Part shown: positions 19,378-30,077 of the stretch, one piece after another
Layout of the letters: each line of letters begins with the position of its first letter
Numbering within the stretch: the stretch's first letter is position 1
Source of the DNA: Flavobacterium psychraerolatum
GTDB taxonomy: Bacteria > Bacteroidota > Bacteroidia > Flavobacteriales > Flavobacteriaceae
DNA: 64,000 nt
Assembly (NCBI RefSeq): GCF_025960985.1
Contig: NZ_JAOQMX010000001.1
Coordinates: forward strand, 1-64,000
Direction: 5' to 3'
The notes under the pieces: model-generated
What the model was told of the DNA's origin: nothing
The model's database searches: none
What the model saw: only the letters and a program-made list of their open reading frames with translations
Position numbers and translations under genes: made by a program

Positions 19378-20724
19378 TTAAGCTACTGCTTTTCTATTTT
19401 TTCCAGTTTTCATTAATCCGTCATAATGCTTATTTAACAAATATGAATTGATTTGTTGAATTGTATCAATCGCAACACCAACCATAATTATTAATGAGGT
19501 ACCCCCAAAAAACATTGCCCAAGATTGCTGGACATCCATTACACTTACTACAATAGCAGGAAAAATAGCTATCAAAGCAAGAAATAAAGATCCTGGAAAA
19601 GTTATTAAAGACATCACTTTATCTAAGAAATCTGAGGTCTCAGCTCCCGGTCTTACACCAGGTATAAAACCACCACTTCTCTTTAAATCATCAGACATCT
19701 TATTAGTAGGTACGGTAATAGCAGTATAGAAATATGTAAAAACAACAATTAAAGTTGCAAAAACAAAATTATACCAAAAACCAAACATATTACTAAAAGC
19801 GCCAACAATAGATTGTGATGCATCAGATTTTGACAATCCAGCGACAGCTGCAGGGACAAACATGATTGCTTGAGCAAAGATAATAGGCATAACTCCAGAA
19901 GCATTAAGCTTCAAAGGAATCCATTGTCTGTTTCCACCCAAACTATCTTGTTCAAAATCTCCTGAAGCAGTACGACGAGCGTACTGAACTGGTATTTTTC
20001 GTATTGCCATAGTCAATAAAACACAAGCAATAATAACTAATAACCAAATAATGATTTCGATAACCAATAACATTGGTCCACCATTGTTATTAGTTACTCT
20101 TGTTGTAAATTCTTGAATAAATGCCTGAGGAAATCTTGCTAAAATACCCACCATAATTAATAGTGAAATACCATTTCCAATTCCTTTATCAGTTATTTTT
20201 TCTCCTAACCACATGGCAAAAATTGTACCCGTAACTAAAATGACAACTGAAGAAAATAAGAATTCAAAAGAATTAAACCCTAATAAAAATGCACTACTAG
20301 GTAGAGTTCTGTATAGATTATAAATATACGTTGGCCCCTGAACTAATGTAATAACAATAGTCAACCAACGTGTAATTTGATTAATCTTTTTTCTACCACT
20401 TTCTCCATCACTTTGTAATTTTTGCAAATAAGGAATAGCAATTCCCATCAGCTGAACAACAATAGATGCCGAAATATAAGGCATGATTCCTAAAGCAAAA
20501 ACTGATGCTTGTGAAAATGCACCTCCAGTAAACATGTCAAGAATTGAACCAATCCCTTCTTTAGTTTGACCCGCTAAATTAGCTAATTGGGTCGCATCAA
20601 TTCCAGGAAGTGTTACTTGAGCTCCAAAACGATAAACTAAAAGTAAACCTAATGTTATTAAGATTCTATTCTTTAATTCTTCGATTTTCCAAACATTACT
20701 AATTGATTCAATAAATTTCTTCAT
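19378..20724 (-). CDS. secY: Protein translocase subunit SecY
   Basis: Channel-forming subunit of the SecYEG translocon, 448 residues with ten predicted membrane segments. The N-terminus shows [19 protein letters not shown] and the plug region [12 protein letters not shown]. Family signatures [15 protein letters not shown] and [20 protein letters not shown] segments are present, as is the cytoplasmic loop [13 protein letters not shown]. It follows rplO by 14 bases. secE and secG are not in the window. Confidence 0.97.
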   Translation of the reverse strand: MKKFIESISNVWKIEELKNRILITLGLLLVYRFGAQVTLPGIDATQLANLAGQTKEGIGSILDMFTGGAFSQASVFALGIMPYISASIVVQLMGIAIPYLQKLQSDGESGRKKINQITRWLTIVITLVQGPTYIYNLYRTLPSSAFLLGFNSFEFLFSSVVILVTGTIFAMWLGEKITDKGIGNGISLLIMVGILARFPQAFIQEFTTRVTNNNGGPMLLVIEIIIWLLVIIACVLLTMAIRKIPVQYARRTASGDFEQDSLGGNRQWIPLKLNASGVMPIIFAQAIMFVPAAVAGLSKSDASQSIVGAFSNMFGFWYNFVFATLIVVFTYFYTAITVPTNKMSDDLKRSGGFIPGVRPGAETSDFLDKVMSLITFPGSLFLALIAIFPAIVVSVMDVQQSWAMFFGGTSLIIMVGVAIDTIQQINSYLLNKHYDGLMKTGKNRKAVA

Positions 20725-20738
20725 ACTTAATTGAAAAA

Positions 20739-21191
20739 TTATATCGTTACAGCTTCTCCACCAGCAGCTTCAATAGCGGCTTTTGCAGTTGCAGTAAATT
20801 TGTGAGCAGTTACTTTTAATTTTGCTTTTAATTCTCCTCTTCCTAAAATCTTAACGATTTCATTCTTTGTAGCCAAACGGTTTGCTACATAAGTTGTCAT
20901 ATCGACAGCATCTGTAATAATACCATTATCAACTAATAATTGAAGAGTATCCAAATTAACACCTTCGTAATCTTTACGGTTGATGTTTGTGAAACCAAAC
21001 TTAGGCACACGTCTTTGAAGTGGCATTTGCCCTCCTTCAAAACCAATCTTTTTAGAATAACCAGAACGAGATTTTGCTCCTTTGTGACCTCTTGCAGAAG
21101 TACCACCTTTTCCAGAACCTTCTCCTCTACCTAATCTTTTATTTTGATTGTGCGTTGACCCTTCAGCTGGTTGTAAGTTACTTAAATTCAT
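20739..21191 (-). CDS. rplO: Large ribosomal subunit protein uL15
   Basis: 50S assembly protein. I start it at the ATG giving MNLSNLQPAEGSTHNQNKR (150 residues), since this is the normal L15 N-terminus; the nine upstream codons overlap rpmD and look spurious. The Gly-rich RGEGSGKGGTSARGHKGAKS is diagnostic. It starts 10 bases after rpmD. Confidence 0.96.
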   Translation of the reverse strand: MNLSNLQPAEGSTHNQNKRLGRGEGSGKGGTSARGHKGAKSRSGYSKKIGFEGGQMPLQRRVPKFGFTNINRKDYEGVNLDTLQLLVDNGIITDAVDMTTYVANRLATKNEIVKILGRGELKAKLKVTAHKFTATAKAAIEAAGGEAVTI

Positions 21192-21201
21192 AACATATTT
21201 G

Positions 21202-21384
21202 TTATTTAGCTTCTTCAACAGAAACTAAGTGTTTAACTTTGTTTATCATCCCAAGGATTGCAGGGTTTGAATCATGTTCTACAACCTGACCCATTTTACG
21301 TAGACCTAAAGCTTCTAATCCTCTTTTTTGAGAAAGTGGACAGTTGATTTTACTTCTAACTTGTTTTACTAATAATTTAGCCAT
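21202..21384 (-). CDS. rpmD: Large ribosomal subunit protein uL30
   Basis: A 60-residue protein with the ferredoxin-like L30 fold; [21 protein letters not shown] and [18 protein letters not shown] are typical. It lies between rpsE and rplO as in other spc operons. Confidence 0.96.
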   Translation of the reverse strand: MAKLLVKQVRSKINCPLSQKRGLEALGLRKMGQVVEHDSNPAILGMINKVKHLVSVEEAK

Positions 21385-21396
21385 AATTTCCTTGAA

Positions 21397-21921
21397 TTAA
21401 CCTTTAAAAACTTTTTCTAATGAAAGTCCTCTCTGTTTTGCAACAGTATAAGCACTTCTCATTTGTAATAAAGCATCAAAAGTTGCTTTTACTACGTTAT
21501 GAGGATTTGATGATCCTTGAGATTTAGATAATACATCGTGAATTCCTACTGACTCAAGAACTGAACGAACAGCTCCACCAGCAATAACTCCAGTACCATG
21601 AGAGGCAGGAATTAAGAATACACGTGCACCACCAAATTTACCTTTTTGTTCGTGAGGTACTGATTGACCATTCAAAGGAATTTTTACTAAATTTTTCTTA
21701 GCATCTTCTACTGCTTTCGCAATTGCTTCAGAAACATCTTTAGATTTTCCTAATCCATGTCCTACAACACCATTTTCATCACCTACTACTACAATTGCAG
21801 AAAAACCAAATGCTCTACCACCCTTTGTAACCTTAGTAACACGATTTACACTTACCAAACGATCTTTTAATTCAAGACCTCCTGGCTTTACTAATTCTAT
21901 ACTTTTGTATTTATTAGACAT
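21397..21921 (-). CDS. rpsE: Small ribosomal subunit protein uS5
   Basis: 30S protein important for decoding fidelity, 174 residues. The double-stranded RNA-binding domain reads [19 protein letters not shown] then [19 protein letters not shown], and the C-terminal domain includes [20 protein letters not shown]. It starts 5 bases after rplR. Confidence 0.97.
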   Translation of the reverse strand: MSNKYKSIELVKPGGLELKDRLVSVNRVTKVTKGGRAFGFSAIVVVGDENGVVGHGLGKSKDVSEAIAKAVEDAKKNLVKIPLNGQSVPHEQKGKFGGARVFLIPASHGTGVIAGGAVRSVLESVGIHDVLSKSQGSSNPHNVVKATFDALLQMRSAYTVAKQRGLSLEKVFKG

Positions 21922-21926
21922 ACTTA

Positions 21927-22277
21927 TTAGAATTTAAGCCCAGCCGCTCTCGCGCCTTCAGCTAATGATTTAATACGACCGTGATACAAATAACCTCCTC
22001 TATCGAACGTTACTACTTCTATCCCAGATTTTAATGCTTTTTCTGCAACAAGTTTCCCAACTGCAGTAGCAACATCAATATTCGTACCTTTTTCTATTTC
22101 TTTTTCTCTTGATGAAGCAGCTAATAAAGTAACTCCATTTACGTCATCTATAAGTTGTGCGTAAATTTCTTTATTACTTCTAAAAACAGATAGTCTTGGA
22201 TTAGTAGCAGTACCACTAATTGTTTTTCTAATTCTGAATCTAATTCTCTGTCTTCTTTGAGGTTTCGTTAATGACAT
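21927..22277 (-). CDS. rplR: Large ribosomal subunit protein uL18
   Basis: 5S rRNA-binding protein, 116 residues. [20 protein letters not shown] and the C-terminal [20 protein letters not shown] are diagnostic. It lies 12 bases after rplF. Confidence 0.97.
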   Translation of the reverse strand: MSLTKPQRRQRIRFRIRKTISGTATNPRLSVFRSNKEIYAQLIDDVNGVTLLAASSREKEIEKGTNIDVATAVGKLVAEKALKSGIEVVTFDRGGYLYHGRIKSLAEGARAAGLKF

Positions 22278-22289
22278 AATCTTAATTTT

Positions 22290-22832
22290 TTAAGCTGATT
22301 TACCTGCTTTTCTTCTTAATACTTCACCTACAAATTTCACACCTTTTCCTTTGTACGGCTCAGGCTTACGGAAACCTCTAATTTTTGCCGCTACTTGACC
22401 TAAAAGTTGCTTATCAAATGATGTTAACTTCACAATTGGGTTTTTACCTTTTTCAGAGATTGTTTCCAAAGACACCTCTGGAGCAATATCTAAAACAATA
22501 TTGTGAGAAAACCCTAAAGCCAAATCTAATCTTTGTCCTTGATTAGAAGCTCTATAACCAACTCCTACCAATTCTAATGATTTAGTAAAACCTTCCGTTA
22601 CACCAATAATCATATTATTGATCAATGAACGGTACAAACCGTGCTTTGCTCTTTGGTCTTTATGATCAGACGATCTTTCAACTTGAACTTGATCGCCTTC
22701 AACTGTAACAGTAACGTCCGAAAACTCCTGTGTTAGTTGACCGTTTTTTCCTTTAACTGTAATAATACCGTCTTTAACTTCAACAGTTACTCCGGCAGGG
22801 ATTGCAATTGGACTTTTACCTATTCTTGACAT
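22290..22832 (-). CDS. rplF: Large ribosomal subunit protein uL6
   Basis: Two tandem L6 domains in 180 residues. SRIGKSPIAIPAGVTVEVKD opens the protein and the C-terminal signature PEPYKGKGVKFVGEVLRRKA is intact. It lies 18 bases after rpsH. Confidence 0.97.
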   Translation of the reverse strand: MSRIGKSPIAIPAGVTVEVKDGIITVKGKNGQLTQEFSDVTVTVEGDQVQVERSSDHKDQRAKHGLYRSLINNMIIGVTEGFTKSLELVGVGYRASNQGQRLDLALGFSHNIVLDIAPEVSLETISEKGKNPIVKLTSFDKQLLGQVAAKIRGFRKPEPYKGKGVKFVGEVLRRKAGKSA

Positions 22833-22850
22833 CTTCTTATCGTCTTTTAA

Positions 22851-23249
22851 TTAGTATACGTAACAAATTACTTCTCCACCAACGTTAAGTTGTTTTGCTT
22901 TTTTTCCTGTCATCAAACCTTTCGATGTAGAAACAATAGCAATTCCTAATCCATTAAGGATTCTAGGAATAGAAGCCGAACTTGAATATTTACGTAAACC
23001 TGGTTTACTAATTCTTTGGATATCTTTGATTACAGGCTCCTTAGTATCTTTATCATACTTTAAAGCGATTTTGATTGAACCCTGAACAGAATTGTCCTCA
23101 AACTTGTAACTTAAGATATAACCTTGATCGAATAAGATCTTAGTAATTTCTTTCTTTAGATTAGATGCAGGAATTTCGACAACTTTGTGGTTTGCAGCCA
23201 CAGCGTTTCTAACCCTTGTTAAATAATCTGCAATAGGATCTGTATACAT
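22851..23249 (-). CDS. rpsH: Small ribosomal subunit protein uS8
   Basis: 16S rRNA central-domain binder, 132 residues. [19 protein letters not shown] and the C-terminal [19 protein letters not shown] are diagnostic. The 71-base gap before it is the widest inside the spc block apart from that before rpsD. In E. coli S8 regulates the spc operon, but I do not see an obvious S8-type site here. Confidence 0.97.
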   Translation of the reverse strand: MYTDPIADYLTRVRNAVAANHKVVEIPASNLKKEITKILFDQGYILSYKFEDNSVQGSIKIALKYDKDTKEPVIKDIQRISKPGLRKYSSSASIPRILNGLGIAIVSTSKGLMTGKKAKQLNVGGEVICYVY

Positions 23250-23320
23250 ATGTATATATTTGCGATTATGGTTTTCTCCAGACTTTCTGTCGAACCTTTA
23301 ACCAATTAAAACTCAATATT

Positions 23321-23590
23321 TTACCAGCTAGCTTTTTTAACCCCTGGTATCAATCCATTATTAGCCATCTCACGAAATGTTACACGTGAAATACCGAATT
23401 GACGCATATACCCTCTTGGTCTACCTGTTAATTTACATCTATTATGCAAACGAACTGGCGAAGCATTTTTCGGTAATTTCTGCAAACCTACGAAATCTCC
23501 AGCTTCTATCAAAGCTTTTCTTTTCTCAGCATACTTTGCTACCGTTTTTTCTCTTTTAACCTCACGGGCTTTCATTGATTCTTTAGCCAT
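23321..23590 (-). CDS. rpsN: Small ribosomal subunit protein uS14 (long, zinc-free form)
   Basis: 89 residues, the longer form, with only a single cysteine in [20 protein letters not shown], so no CxxC zinc knuckle. C-terminal [18 protein letters not shown] is typical. It starts 3 bases after rplE. Confidence 0.97.
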   Translation of the reverse strand: MAKESMKAREVKREKTVAKYAEKRKALIEAGDFVGLQKLPKNASPVRLHNRCKLTGRPRGYMRQFGISRVTFREMANNGLIPGVKKASW

Positions 23591-23593
23591 ATC

Positions 23594-24145
23594 TTAATTC
23601 TTTTTAAAAGGTAATCCCAATTCAGTCAATAATGACTTTGCTTCCTTATCAGTTTTAGCAGTAGTAACAAAAGTGATATCCATACCAGATATTTTGTTTA
23701 CCTTATCAATATCAATTTCAGGAAAAATGATTTGTTCTAAAACCCCAAGATTGTAGTTTCCTCTTCCGTCGAAACCAGTAGCTTTAATTCCACTGAAATC
23801 TCTAACACGTGGTAAAGAAGATGTAATAAGTCTATCTAAAAACTCATACATTCTTTCTCCACGCAAAGTAACTTTCGCTCCAATTGGCATCCCTTTTCTC
23901 AATTTGAAAGATGCAACATCTTTCTTAGAGATAGTAGATATCGCTTTTTGTCCAGTTATCTTTGTCAACTCATCAACTGCATAGTCAATAAGTTTTTTGT
24001 CAGAAACAGCTGCTCCAACACCACGGCTTAAAACGATTTTGTCCAATTTAGGAACCTGCATTACGTTTACATATCCGTACTCTTCTGTAAGAGCAGAGAT
24101 AACTCTACTCTTATATTCTTCTTTTAGTCTAGGTATATATGCCAT
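23594..24145 (-). CDS. rplE: Large ribosomal subunit protein uL5
   Basis: 5S rRNA and P-site tRNA contacting protein, 183 residues. Family segments [40 protein letters not shown] and [20 protein letters not shown] are all present. It starts 2 bases after rplX. Confidence 0.97.
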   Translation of the reverse strand: MAYIPRLKEEYKSRVISALTEEYGYVNVMQVPKLDKIVLSRGVGAAVSDKKLIDYAVDELTKITGQKAISTISKKDVASFKLRKGMPIGAKVTLRGERMYEFLDRLITSSLPRVRDFSGIKATGFDGRGNYNLGVLEQIIFPEIDIDKVNKISGMDITFVTTAKTDKEAKSLLTELGLPFKKN

Positions 24146-24147
24146 TA

Positions 24148-24462
24148 CTATAGTACTTGATTAGATTTTTTTGAAAATCTTACTTTCTTATCTCCTTCAA
24201 TTCTAACTCCTGTTCTAGTTGCTTCCTTTGTTTTCGGATCAATTAGAGAGATATTAGATATTTGAATAGAAGCTTCTTTTTTTACAATTCCACCTTGAGG
24301 GCTTTTAGCACTTGGTTTCGTATGTTTCGAAACCATGTTTACACCTTCTACAATAGCTTTGTTTTTCTCACGGTCAACACGTAATACTTTACCTTCTTCA
24401 CCTTTATGGTCACCAGCAATTACTCTTACGATGTCCCCTGTTTTTATTTTTAGCTTTATCAT
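24148..24462 (-). CDS. rplX: Large ribosomal subunit protein uL24
   Basis: KOW-domain protein that initiates 50S assembly, 104 residues. [20 protein letters not shown] is the KOW signature, followed by [12 protein letters not shown]. It starts 11 bases after rplN. Confidence 0.97.
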   Translation of the reverse strand: MIKLKIKTGDIVRVIAGDHKGEEGKVLRVDREKNKAIVEGVNMVSKHTKPSAKSPQGGIVKKEASIQISNISLIDPKTKEATRTGVRIEGDKKVRFSKKSNQVL

Positions 24463-24473
24463 CTTAAAACGAA

Positions 24474-24842
24474 TTAAAGCACTTCTGGTGCTAATGATAC
24501 AATTTTCATGAATTGTTTTTCACGAAGTTCTCTTGCTACCGGTCCAAAAACACGAGTTCCTCTCATTTCCCCTGCAGCATTCAAAAGAACACATGCATTG
24601 TCATCGAAACGGATATAAGAACCATCGGCTCTTCTCACTTCTTTTCTGGTACGTACTACAACTGCAGTTGAAACAGCTCCTTTTTTAACGTTCCCGTTTG
24701 GAGTTGCATCTTTTATAGAAACTACAATCTTATCACCAACAGAAGCATACCTTCTTTTGGTACCTCCTAAAACACGGATAGTTAAAACTTCTTTAGCTCC
24801 TGTGTTATCTGCTACTTTTAGTCTTGATTCTTGTTGTACCAT
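24474..24842 (-). CDS. rplN: Large ribosomal subunit protein uL14
   Basis: 122 residues, forming the interface with 16S r[22 protein letters not shown] and the central [20 protein letters not shown] are diagnostic, as is [20 protein letters not shown]. It starts 2 bases after rpsQ. Confidence 0.98.
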   Translation of the reverse strand: MVQQESRLKVADNTGAKEVLTIRVLGGTKRRYASVGDKIVVSIKDATPNGNVKKGAVSTAVVVRTRKEVRRADGSYIRFDDNACVLLNAAGEMRGTRVFGPVARELREKQFMKIVSLAPEVL

Positions 24843-24844
24843 AA

Positions 24845-25105
24845 TTATTTAGCTCTTTCTAGGATTTCAACTAATCTCCAACATTTAGTTTTACTTAAAG
24901 GACGCGTTTCGCTAATTCTTACAGTATCTCCAATGTTACAGTTGTTCGTTTCGTCGTGTGCATGATACTTTTTAGTTTTCAATACAAACTTACCGTATAA
25001 CGGGTGTTTTACTTTAGTAACTTGTGCAACAACAATAGATTTATCCATTTTGTTAGACGTTACAACACCTATTCTTTCTTTTCTTAAATTTCTTTTTTCT
25101 TCCAT
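24845..25105 (-). CDS. rpsQ: Small ribosomal subunit protein uS17
   Basis: OB-fold 16S rRNA binder, 86 residues. [29 protein letters not shown] and the signature [19 protein letters not shown] are present. It lies 17 bases after rpmC. Confidence 0.97.
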   Translation of the reverse strand: MEEKRNLRKERIGVVTSNKMDKSIVVAQVTKVKHPLYGKFVLKTKKYHAHDETNNCNIGDTVRISETRPLSKTKCWRLVEILERAK

Positions 25106-25122
25106 CTTTCAGCAGATTACAA

Positions 25123-25314
25123 TTATTGCAATTCTCTTTTAGTTAACTCAGTGGCTAATCTTGCAACTGTTCTTCTTAAACTTCTAATTTGAAGCGGATT
25201 CTCAATTGGAGAGATAGCATGAGCCATTTTTAGGTCAGCATATGTTTTCTTAGCCTGGCTAAGGTTTTCTTGCAACTGTGCTGCAGAAAGATCTTTTATT
25301 TCTGATTGTTTCAT
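25123..25314 (-). CDS. rpmC: Large ribosomal subunit protein uL29
   Basis: Small coiled-coil protein at the exit tunnel. I start it at the ATG giving MKQSEIKDLSAAQLQENLS (63 residues), because the 13 upstream codons overlap rplP and are not L29-like. NPLQIRSLRRTVARLATELT is the family signature. Confidence 0.95.
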   Translation of the reverse strand: MKQSEIKDLSAAQLQENLSQAKKTYADLKMAHAISPIENPLQIRSLRRTVARLATELTKRELQ

Positions 25315-25327
25315 AATATAATATAGA

Positions 25328-25753
25328 TTATGCTTCGAAATCTCTAGCAACAACGAATTTAGTTTTTACTGGAAGCTTTTGAGCTGCAAGACGTAACGCC
25401 TCTTTTGCAACTGACAAAGGAACTCCTCCAACTTCAAACATAATTCTTCCGGGTTTAACAACGGCAGCCCAATACTCAACTGCTCCTTTACCTTTACCCA
25501 TACGTACCTCAAGAGGTTTCTTAGTAATTGGTTTGTCTGGAAATATTTTGATCCATAATTGTCCCTCTCTTTTCATAAAACGAGTAGCAGCAATACGTGC
25601 AGCTTCAATTTGACGAGAAGTTAGAAACATACCATCTTCATGTACAGATTTAATACCAAACATTCCATTAGAAAGTTCATGCCCTCTTCCAGAGTTCCCT
25701 TTCATTTTACCTTTTTGTACCTTACGGTATTTTGTTCTTTTAGGCTGTAACAT
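25328..25753 (-). CDS. rplP: Large ribosomal subunit protein uL16
   Basis: 141 residues, contacting A-site t[23 protein letters not shown] opens the protein. [20 protein letters not shown] is the family signature. It starts 18 bases after rpsC. Confidence 0.97.
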   Translation of the reverse strand: MLQPKRTKYRKVQKGKMKGNSGRGHELSNGMFGIKSVHEDGMFLTSRQIEAARIAATRFMKREGQLWIKIFPDKPITKKPLEVRMGKGKGAVEYWAAVVKPGRIMFEVGGVPLSVAKEALRLAAQKLPVKTKFVVARDFEA

Positions 25754-25771
25754 TTTTCTTTAATTTAAAAA

Positions 25772-26521
25772 TTACTTTCTTTTACGAGCGTCTGGTTTTC
25801 CACCTTTATTAAAGTTAGATTTTCCACGAGGAGAATCTCCACCTTTTCCGCCAGCTTGTTTTTTGTCCATTCCAGCAAGTGGAGAAAGATCTCTCTTTCC
25901 ATAAACTTCACCTTTCATGATCCACACTTTGATACCCATTCTACCATAAGTAGTATGCGCTTCAGCTAATGCATAATCAATATCAGCTCTGAAAGTTGAT
26001 AAAGGAACTCTTCCTTCTTTGAAACCTTCCGAACGCGCCATCTCAGCACCATTCAAACGACCAGAAATTAAAACTTTGATCCCTTCAGCGTTCATACGCA
26101 TAGAGGCAGCAATAGCCATTTTAATTGCACGTCTGTAAGAAATACGGCTTTCGATTTGACGACAGATGCTTGTAGCAACTAGATACGCGTCAAGCTCAGG
26201 TCTTTTGATTTCAAAGATGTTGATTTGAACCTCTTTATCTGTAATCTTCTTAAGTTCTTCTTTTAACTTGTCTACCTCTTGTCCACCTTTACCGATAATA
26301 ATACCAGGTCTAGCAGTAGTGATAGTAACGGTTACAAGTTTCAAAGTTCTCTCGATAATTACTTTTGATACACTAGCTTTTGATAAACGAGCATGGATAT
26401 ACTTTCTGATTTTGTGATCTTCAGCGATTTTATCACCGTAATCATTCCCACCATACCAGTTAGAGTCCCATCCTCTGATGATACCAAGTCTATTTCCAAT
26501 TGGATTTGTCTTTTGTCCCAT
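25772..26521 (-). CDS. rpsC: Small ribosomal subunit protein uS3
   Basis: Head protein with helicase-like mRNA contacts. N-terminal [21 protein letters not shown] domain [20 protein letters not shown] and C-terminal signature [20 protein letters not shown]. At 249 residues it has a Gly/Lys-rich extension of roughly 30 residues beyond the conserved [11 protein letters not shown] end. It starts 5 bases after rplV. Confidence 0.97.
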   Translation of the reverse strand: MGQKTNPIGNRLGIIRGWDSNWYGGNDYGDKIAEDHKIRKYIHARLSKASVSKVIIERTLKLVTVTITTARPGIIIGKGGQEVDKLKEELKKITDKEVQINIFEIKRPELDAYLVATSICRQIESRISYRRAIKMAIAASMRMNAEGIKVLISGRLNGAEMARSEGFKEGRVPLSTFRADIDYALAEAHTTYGRMGIKVWIMKGEVYGKRDLSPLAGMDKKQAGGKGGDSPRGKSNFNKGGKPDARKRK

Positions 26522-26526
26522 CTTTA

Positions 26527-26937
26527 TTAAATTGCTTGTGTGTTATTAATAGATCCTAACACGATTGTTACGTGGTTTGAACGTTTTCTAATTCTGTGTG
26601 CACGACCTTGTGGAGCTGGACGAAGTCTTTTCAACATCATTCCACCATCTACTCTAATCTCCTTAACAAATAAACCAGCTTCTTCAATACTAGCATCAGC
26701 GTTTTTTTGCTCCCAATTGTTGATTGCAGACAAAACTAACTTTTCTAATTTTCTTGAAGCTTCTTTAGAACTAAATCTCAAGATGTTAAGTGCTCTTTCT
26801 ACCTTCTGACCTCTTACCAAGTCCGCTACTAAGCGCATTTTTCTAGGTGAAGTAGGGCAGTTATTCAATTTTGCGAAAGCAATAGACTTATTAGCCTCTT
26901 TTCTCGCATCTGCTGTTTCTCTTTTACGAACTCCCAT
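26527..26937 (-). CDS. rplV: Large ribosomal subunit protein uL22
   Basis: 136 residues, lining the exit tunnel. [20 protein letters not shown] and the hairpin region [20 protein letters not shown] are diagnostic. It starts 6 bases after rpsS. Confidence 0.97.
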   Translation of the reverse strand: MGVRKRETADARKEANKSIAFAKLNNCPTSPRKMRLVADLVRGQKVERALNILRFSSKEASRKLEKLVLSAINNWEQKNADASIEEAGLFVKEIRVDGGMMLKRLRPAPQGRAHRIRKRSNHVTIVLGSINNTQAI

Positions 26938-26943
26938 TGCTTC

Positions 26944-27222
26944 TTATTTTTTACCTTTATTTTTTGCTCCAGCATGACCTCTAAAAGATCTAGTTGGTGA
27001 AAATTCTCCTAATTTGTGACCTACCATGTTTTCTGTTACGTAAACTGGTACAAATTGACGACCGTTATGAACCGCAATAGTTTGTCCAACGAAGTCAGGA
27101 GTAATCATAGAAGCTCTAGACCAAGTCTTTACTACCCCTTTATTTCCACCTGCGATGTTTTCTTGAACTTTCTTGTCTAACTTATAATGAACGAAAGGTC
27201 CTTTTTTTAATGAACGTGCCAT
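26944..27222 (-). CDS. rpsS: Small ribosomal subunit protein uS19
   Basis: 92 residues. [19 protein letters not shown] and the C-terminal signature [18 protein letters not shown] are intact. It starts 6 bases after rplB. Confidence 0.97.
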   Translation of the reverse strand: MARSLKKGPFVHYKLDKKVQENIAGGNKGVVKTWSRASMITPDFVGQTIAVHNGRQFVPVYVTENMVGHKLGEFSPTRSFRGHAGAKNKGKK

Positions 27223-27228
27223 ATCTTA

Positions 27229-28053
27229 TTATTTCTTTCTACGTTCTACGATATACTTATTACTCGGGTTTTTCTTAGAACGTGTTCTATAACCTTTTGC
27301 TGGTATTCCATTTCTTGAACGTGGATGTCCACCAGAAGAACGACCTTCTCCACCACCCATTGGGTGATCAACAGGGTTCATTGCAACAGGTCTTGTTCTA
27401 GGTCTTCTACCTAACCATCTTGATCTACCTGCTTTTCCAGATACTACCAATTGGTGGTCAGAATTAGATACTGCTCCAATTGTAGCCGCACACGTCAACA
27501 AGATTAATCTTGTTTCACCTGAAGGCATTTTGATTGTAGCAAATTTTCCATCTCTCGCCATTAATTGAGCAAAAGTTCCAGCAGAACGAGCAATTACTGC
27601 TCCTTGACCTGGACGTAACTCAATACAAGAGATTACAGTTCCCAATGGGATTCTGCTTAAAGGTAATGTATTACCAATTTCAGGTTGAGATTCCGGACCA
27701 GAAACTAATTTCTGACCAACTTTCAATCCGTTTTGAGCAATAACATAAGTTTTCTCACCATCAGCATAAGCTAATAAAGCGATAAACGCAGTACGATTTG
27801 GATCATATTCGATTGATTTCACTGTAGCTGGAATTCCTTCTTTTGTACGTTTGAAATCAATAATACGATATCTCTGCTTGTGACCACCACCTACGTAGCG
27901 CATGGTCATCTTTCCTTGACTATTTCTACCTCCAGAGTTTTTTATCGGCGCTATCAAAGAGCGTTCCGGCTTATCAGTTGTAATAGCGTCATAACCATTC
28001 ACAACTCTAAATCGCTGACCTGGGGTAATAGGTTTTAATTTTCTTACTGACAT
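27229..28053 (-). CDS. rplB: Large ribosomal subunit protein uL2
   Basis: Peptidyl-transferase-centre protein, 274 residues. [20 protein letters not shown] and the highly conserved [20 protein letters not shown], with the functionally important His, are present. It starts 9 bases after rplW. Confidence 0.98.
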   Translation of the reverse strand: MSVRKLKPITPGQRFRVVNGYDAITTDKPERSLIAPIKNSGGRNSQGKMTMRYVGGGHKQRYRIIDFKRTKEGIPATVKSIEYDPNRTAFIALLAYADGEKTYVIAQNGLKVGQKLVSGPESQPEIGNTLPLSRIPLGTVISCIELRPGQGAVIARSAGTFAQLMARDGKFATIKMPSGETRLILLTCAATIGAVSNSDHQLVVSGKAGRSRWLGRRPRTRPVAMNPVDHPMGGGEGRSSGGHPRSRNGIPAKGYRTRSKKNPSNKYIVERRKK

Positions 28054-28062
28054 TTTTCTATC

Positions 28063-28353
28063 TTAGATATTGTTGTAAAAATCAATTGTTTCTCCTTCTT
28101 GTACTTGAACAATTGCTTTCTTAATTGCATTTGTCTTTCCACTGATTAAACCACTTTTAGTGTATTTAGTAGTTCTATCTGGTCTTACATTCATTGTGTT
28201 AACACTCAAAATAGTCACACCATAAGCAGCTTCAATAGCTTTCTTAATCTCGACTTTATTTGCTTTTTTGTTAACAACGAATCCAAAACGGTTTAAAACT
28301 TCACTTTCTTTGGTTACTTTTTCCGTTACTATAGGTTTAATTATGATACTCAT
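28063..28353 (-). CDS. rplW: Large ribosomal subunit protein uL23
   Basis: 96 residues, the docking site for trigger factor and SRP at the tunnel exit. IIKPIVTEKVTKESEVLNRF and VNKKANKVEIKKAIEAAYGV are diagnostic. It starts 6 bases after rplD. Confidence 0.96.
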   Translation of the reverse strand: MSIIIKPIVTEKVTKESEVLNRFGFVVNKKANKVEIKKAIEAAYGVTILSVNTMNVRPDRTTKYTKSGLISGKTNAIKKAIVQVQEGETIDFYNNI

Positions 28354-28359
28354 ATCCTA

Positions 28360-28989
28360 TTATTTACTTAAATTTTCTTCAATTACTTCCAAAGAACTCT
28401 CCAAAAGCACTAAATTATTAGCATTCAAAATAGCATAAGTACTTAATTCTAAGCTACTTACCACGCTTGATGCTTTCAAATTGCGTGACGACAAATATAC
28501 ATTTTTATTTGACTCACCCAATACAAATAGTGATTTTTTATTATCTAACTCTAAAGCCTTCAAAACATTAATGAAATTTTTAGTGCTTGGTGCTTCAAAA
28601 TTAAAGTCCTCAAGAACGATAATATTTGACTCTTTTGCTTTGATTGAGAAAGCAGATTTTCTCGCTAAACGCTTCAAGCTTTTATTCAATTTGAATGAAT
28701 AACTTCTTGGTCTAGGTCCAAAAACTCTACCTCCACCTTTAAACAATGGATTCTTAATACTTCCCGCACGGGCAGTACCAGTTCCTTTTTGTTTTTTAAT
28801 CTTACGTGTACTTCCCGTCACTTCAGCTCTTTCTTTAGCTTTGTGCGTTCCTTGTCTTTGATTAGCTAAATATTGCTTAACATCAAGGTATACAGCGTGA
28901 TTATTTGGTTCAATTGCGAATACTGAATCAGAAAGTTGTACTTTTCTTCCAGTATCTTTTCCGTTGAAATCTAATACTTTTACTTCCAT
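28360..28989 (-). CDS. rplD: Large ribosomal subunit protein uL4
   Basis: 209 residues with the tunnel-lining loop [20 protein letters not shown]. Its ATG shares one base with the rplC stop codon (TAATG), implying translational coupling. In E. coli L4 represses the S10 operon; an equivalent site is not evident here. Confidence 0.96.
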   Translation of the reverse strand: MEVKVLDFNGKDTGRKVQLSDSVFAIEPNNHAVYLDVKQYLANQRQGTHKAKERAEVTGSTRKIKKQKGTGTARAGSIKNPLFKGGGRVFGPRPRSYSFKLNKSLKRLARKSAFSIKAKESNIIVLEDFNFEAPSTKNFINVLKALELDNKKSLFVLGESNKNVYLSSRNLKASSVVSSLELSTYAILNANNLVLLESSLEVIEENLSK

Positions 28990-29606
28990 TACTTCTCGAT
29001 GATTACATAAGAGTTATTATGTCCAGGAACACATCCTTTAATAACAAGTAGGTTCTTTTCAGCAACTACTTTTAAAACTCTAAGGTTTTGAACTTTTACA
29101 TTGTCGGTTCCCATTCTTCCAGCCATACGCATTCCTTTGAATACTCTAGACGGATAAGATGACGCTCCTACAGAACCTGGCGCTCTTAGACGGTTATGTT
29201 GACCGTGAGTTGCTTGACCAACACCACCAAAACCGTGACGTTTTACAACCCCTTGAAAACCTTTACCTTTAGATACACCTTGTACATCTACAAACTCTCC
29301 TTCAATAAAAATAGAAACATCAATAAGATCTCCTAATTTTTTTCCTTCTGCAAACTCCTTGAATTCAACGACTTTTTTCTTAGCTACAGTTCCCGCTTTT
29401 TTAAAGTGACCTAAAGCCGCTTTTGTGGAATGTTTCTCGTTTTTGTCATCGAAACCAAGTTGCAACGCTTCGTACCCGTCAACACCTTTGGTTCTGACTT
29501 GGGTAACAACGCATGGACCCGCCTCAATTACAGTACAAGGAATATTTTTCCCGTTCTCGTCAAAAAGACTAGTCATGCCGATTTTTCTACCAATTAACCC
29601 AGACAT
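28989..29606 (-). CDS. rplC: Large ribosomal subunit protein uL3
   Basis: 205 residues. [17 protein letters not shown] at the N-terminus and [16 protein letters not shown] with [16 protein letters not shown] are diagnostic. It is the first gene after a 155-base gap carrying a strong promoter candidate, so the S10 block can be transcribed from here as well as by read-through from rpsJ. Confidence 0.97.
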   Translation of the reverse strand: MSGLIGRKIGMTSLFDENGKNIPCTVIEAGPCVVTQVRTKGVDGYEALQLGFDDKNEKHSTKAALGHFKKAGTVAKKKVVEFKEFAEGKKLGDLIDVSIFIEGEFVDVQGVSKGKGFQGVVKRHGFGGVGQATHGQHNRLRAPGSVGASSYPSRVFKGMRMAGRMGTDNVKVQNLRVLKVVAEKNLLVIKGCVPGHNNSYVIIEK

Positions 29607-29680
29607 AATTATTAATTATTAATTATTAAATATAAAAATAGAACACATCATTTAAGTGAACTCTTATTTTTAAAGTGGTG

Positions 29681-29711
29681 CAAAAGTATAACTTATTTAC
29701 ACACAATCCAA
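29681..29711 (-). promoter_or_regulatory. Candidate promoter of the rplC-rplQ block
   Basis: On the minus strand TTG (29709-29711) and TACTTTTG (29681-29688) are 20 bases apart, a good match to TTG-N(17-23)-TAnnTTTG. It would give a leader of about 70 bases containing three copies of a TTAATAA-like direct repeat just before rplC. Confidence 0.6.
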
Positions 29712-29761
29712 AAAAAGTTTTCACTTAAACAAAGTGCTCTCAAATTCTCTTACTTAGAAAC

Positions 29762-30067
29762 CTAAACTTTGATTTCTACTTCAACTCCACTAGGCAATTC
29801 TAATTTCATCAAAGCATCAATAGTTTTAGATGAAGAAGAATAAATGTCAATCAATCTCTTGTATGACATAACTTCGAATTGCTCTCTTGCTTTTTTATTA
29901 ACGTGCGGAGAACGTAGAACAGTGAAAAGTTTTTTGTGAGTTGGTAATGGAATTGGACCTGTAACAACTGCACCTGTAGTTTTAACCGTTTTTACAATCT
30001 TTTCAGCAGACTTGTCTACCAACATGTGATCGTAAGATTTTAGTTTTATTCTGATTTTTTGACTCAT
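29762..30067 (-). CDS. rpsJ: Small ribosomal subunit protein uS10 (NusE)
   Basis: 101 residues; 30S head protein that also binds NusB and NusG in antitermination complexes. [20 protein letters not shown] and [20 protein letters not shown] are diagnostic. It starts 10 bases after fusA, so it belongs to the str transcript, and is separated from rplC by 155 bases. Confidence 0.98.
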
Positions 30068-30077
30068 TTTCTTAAAA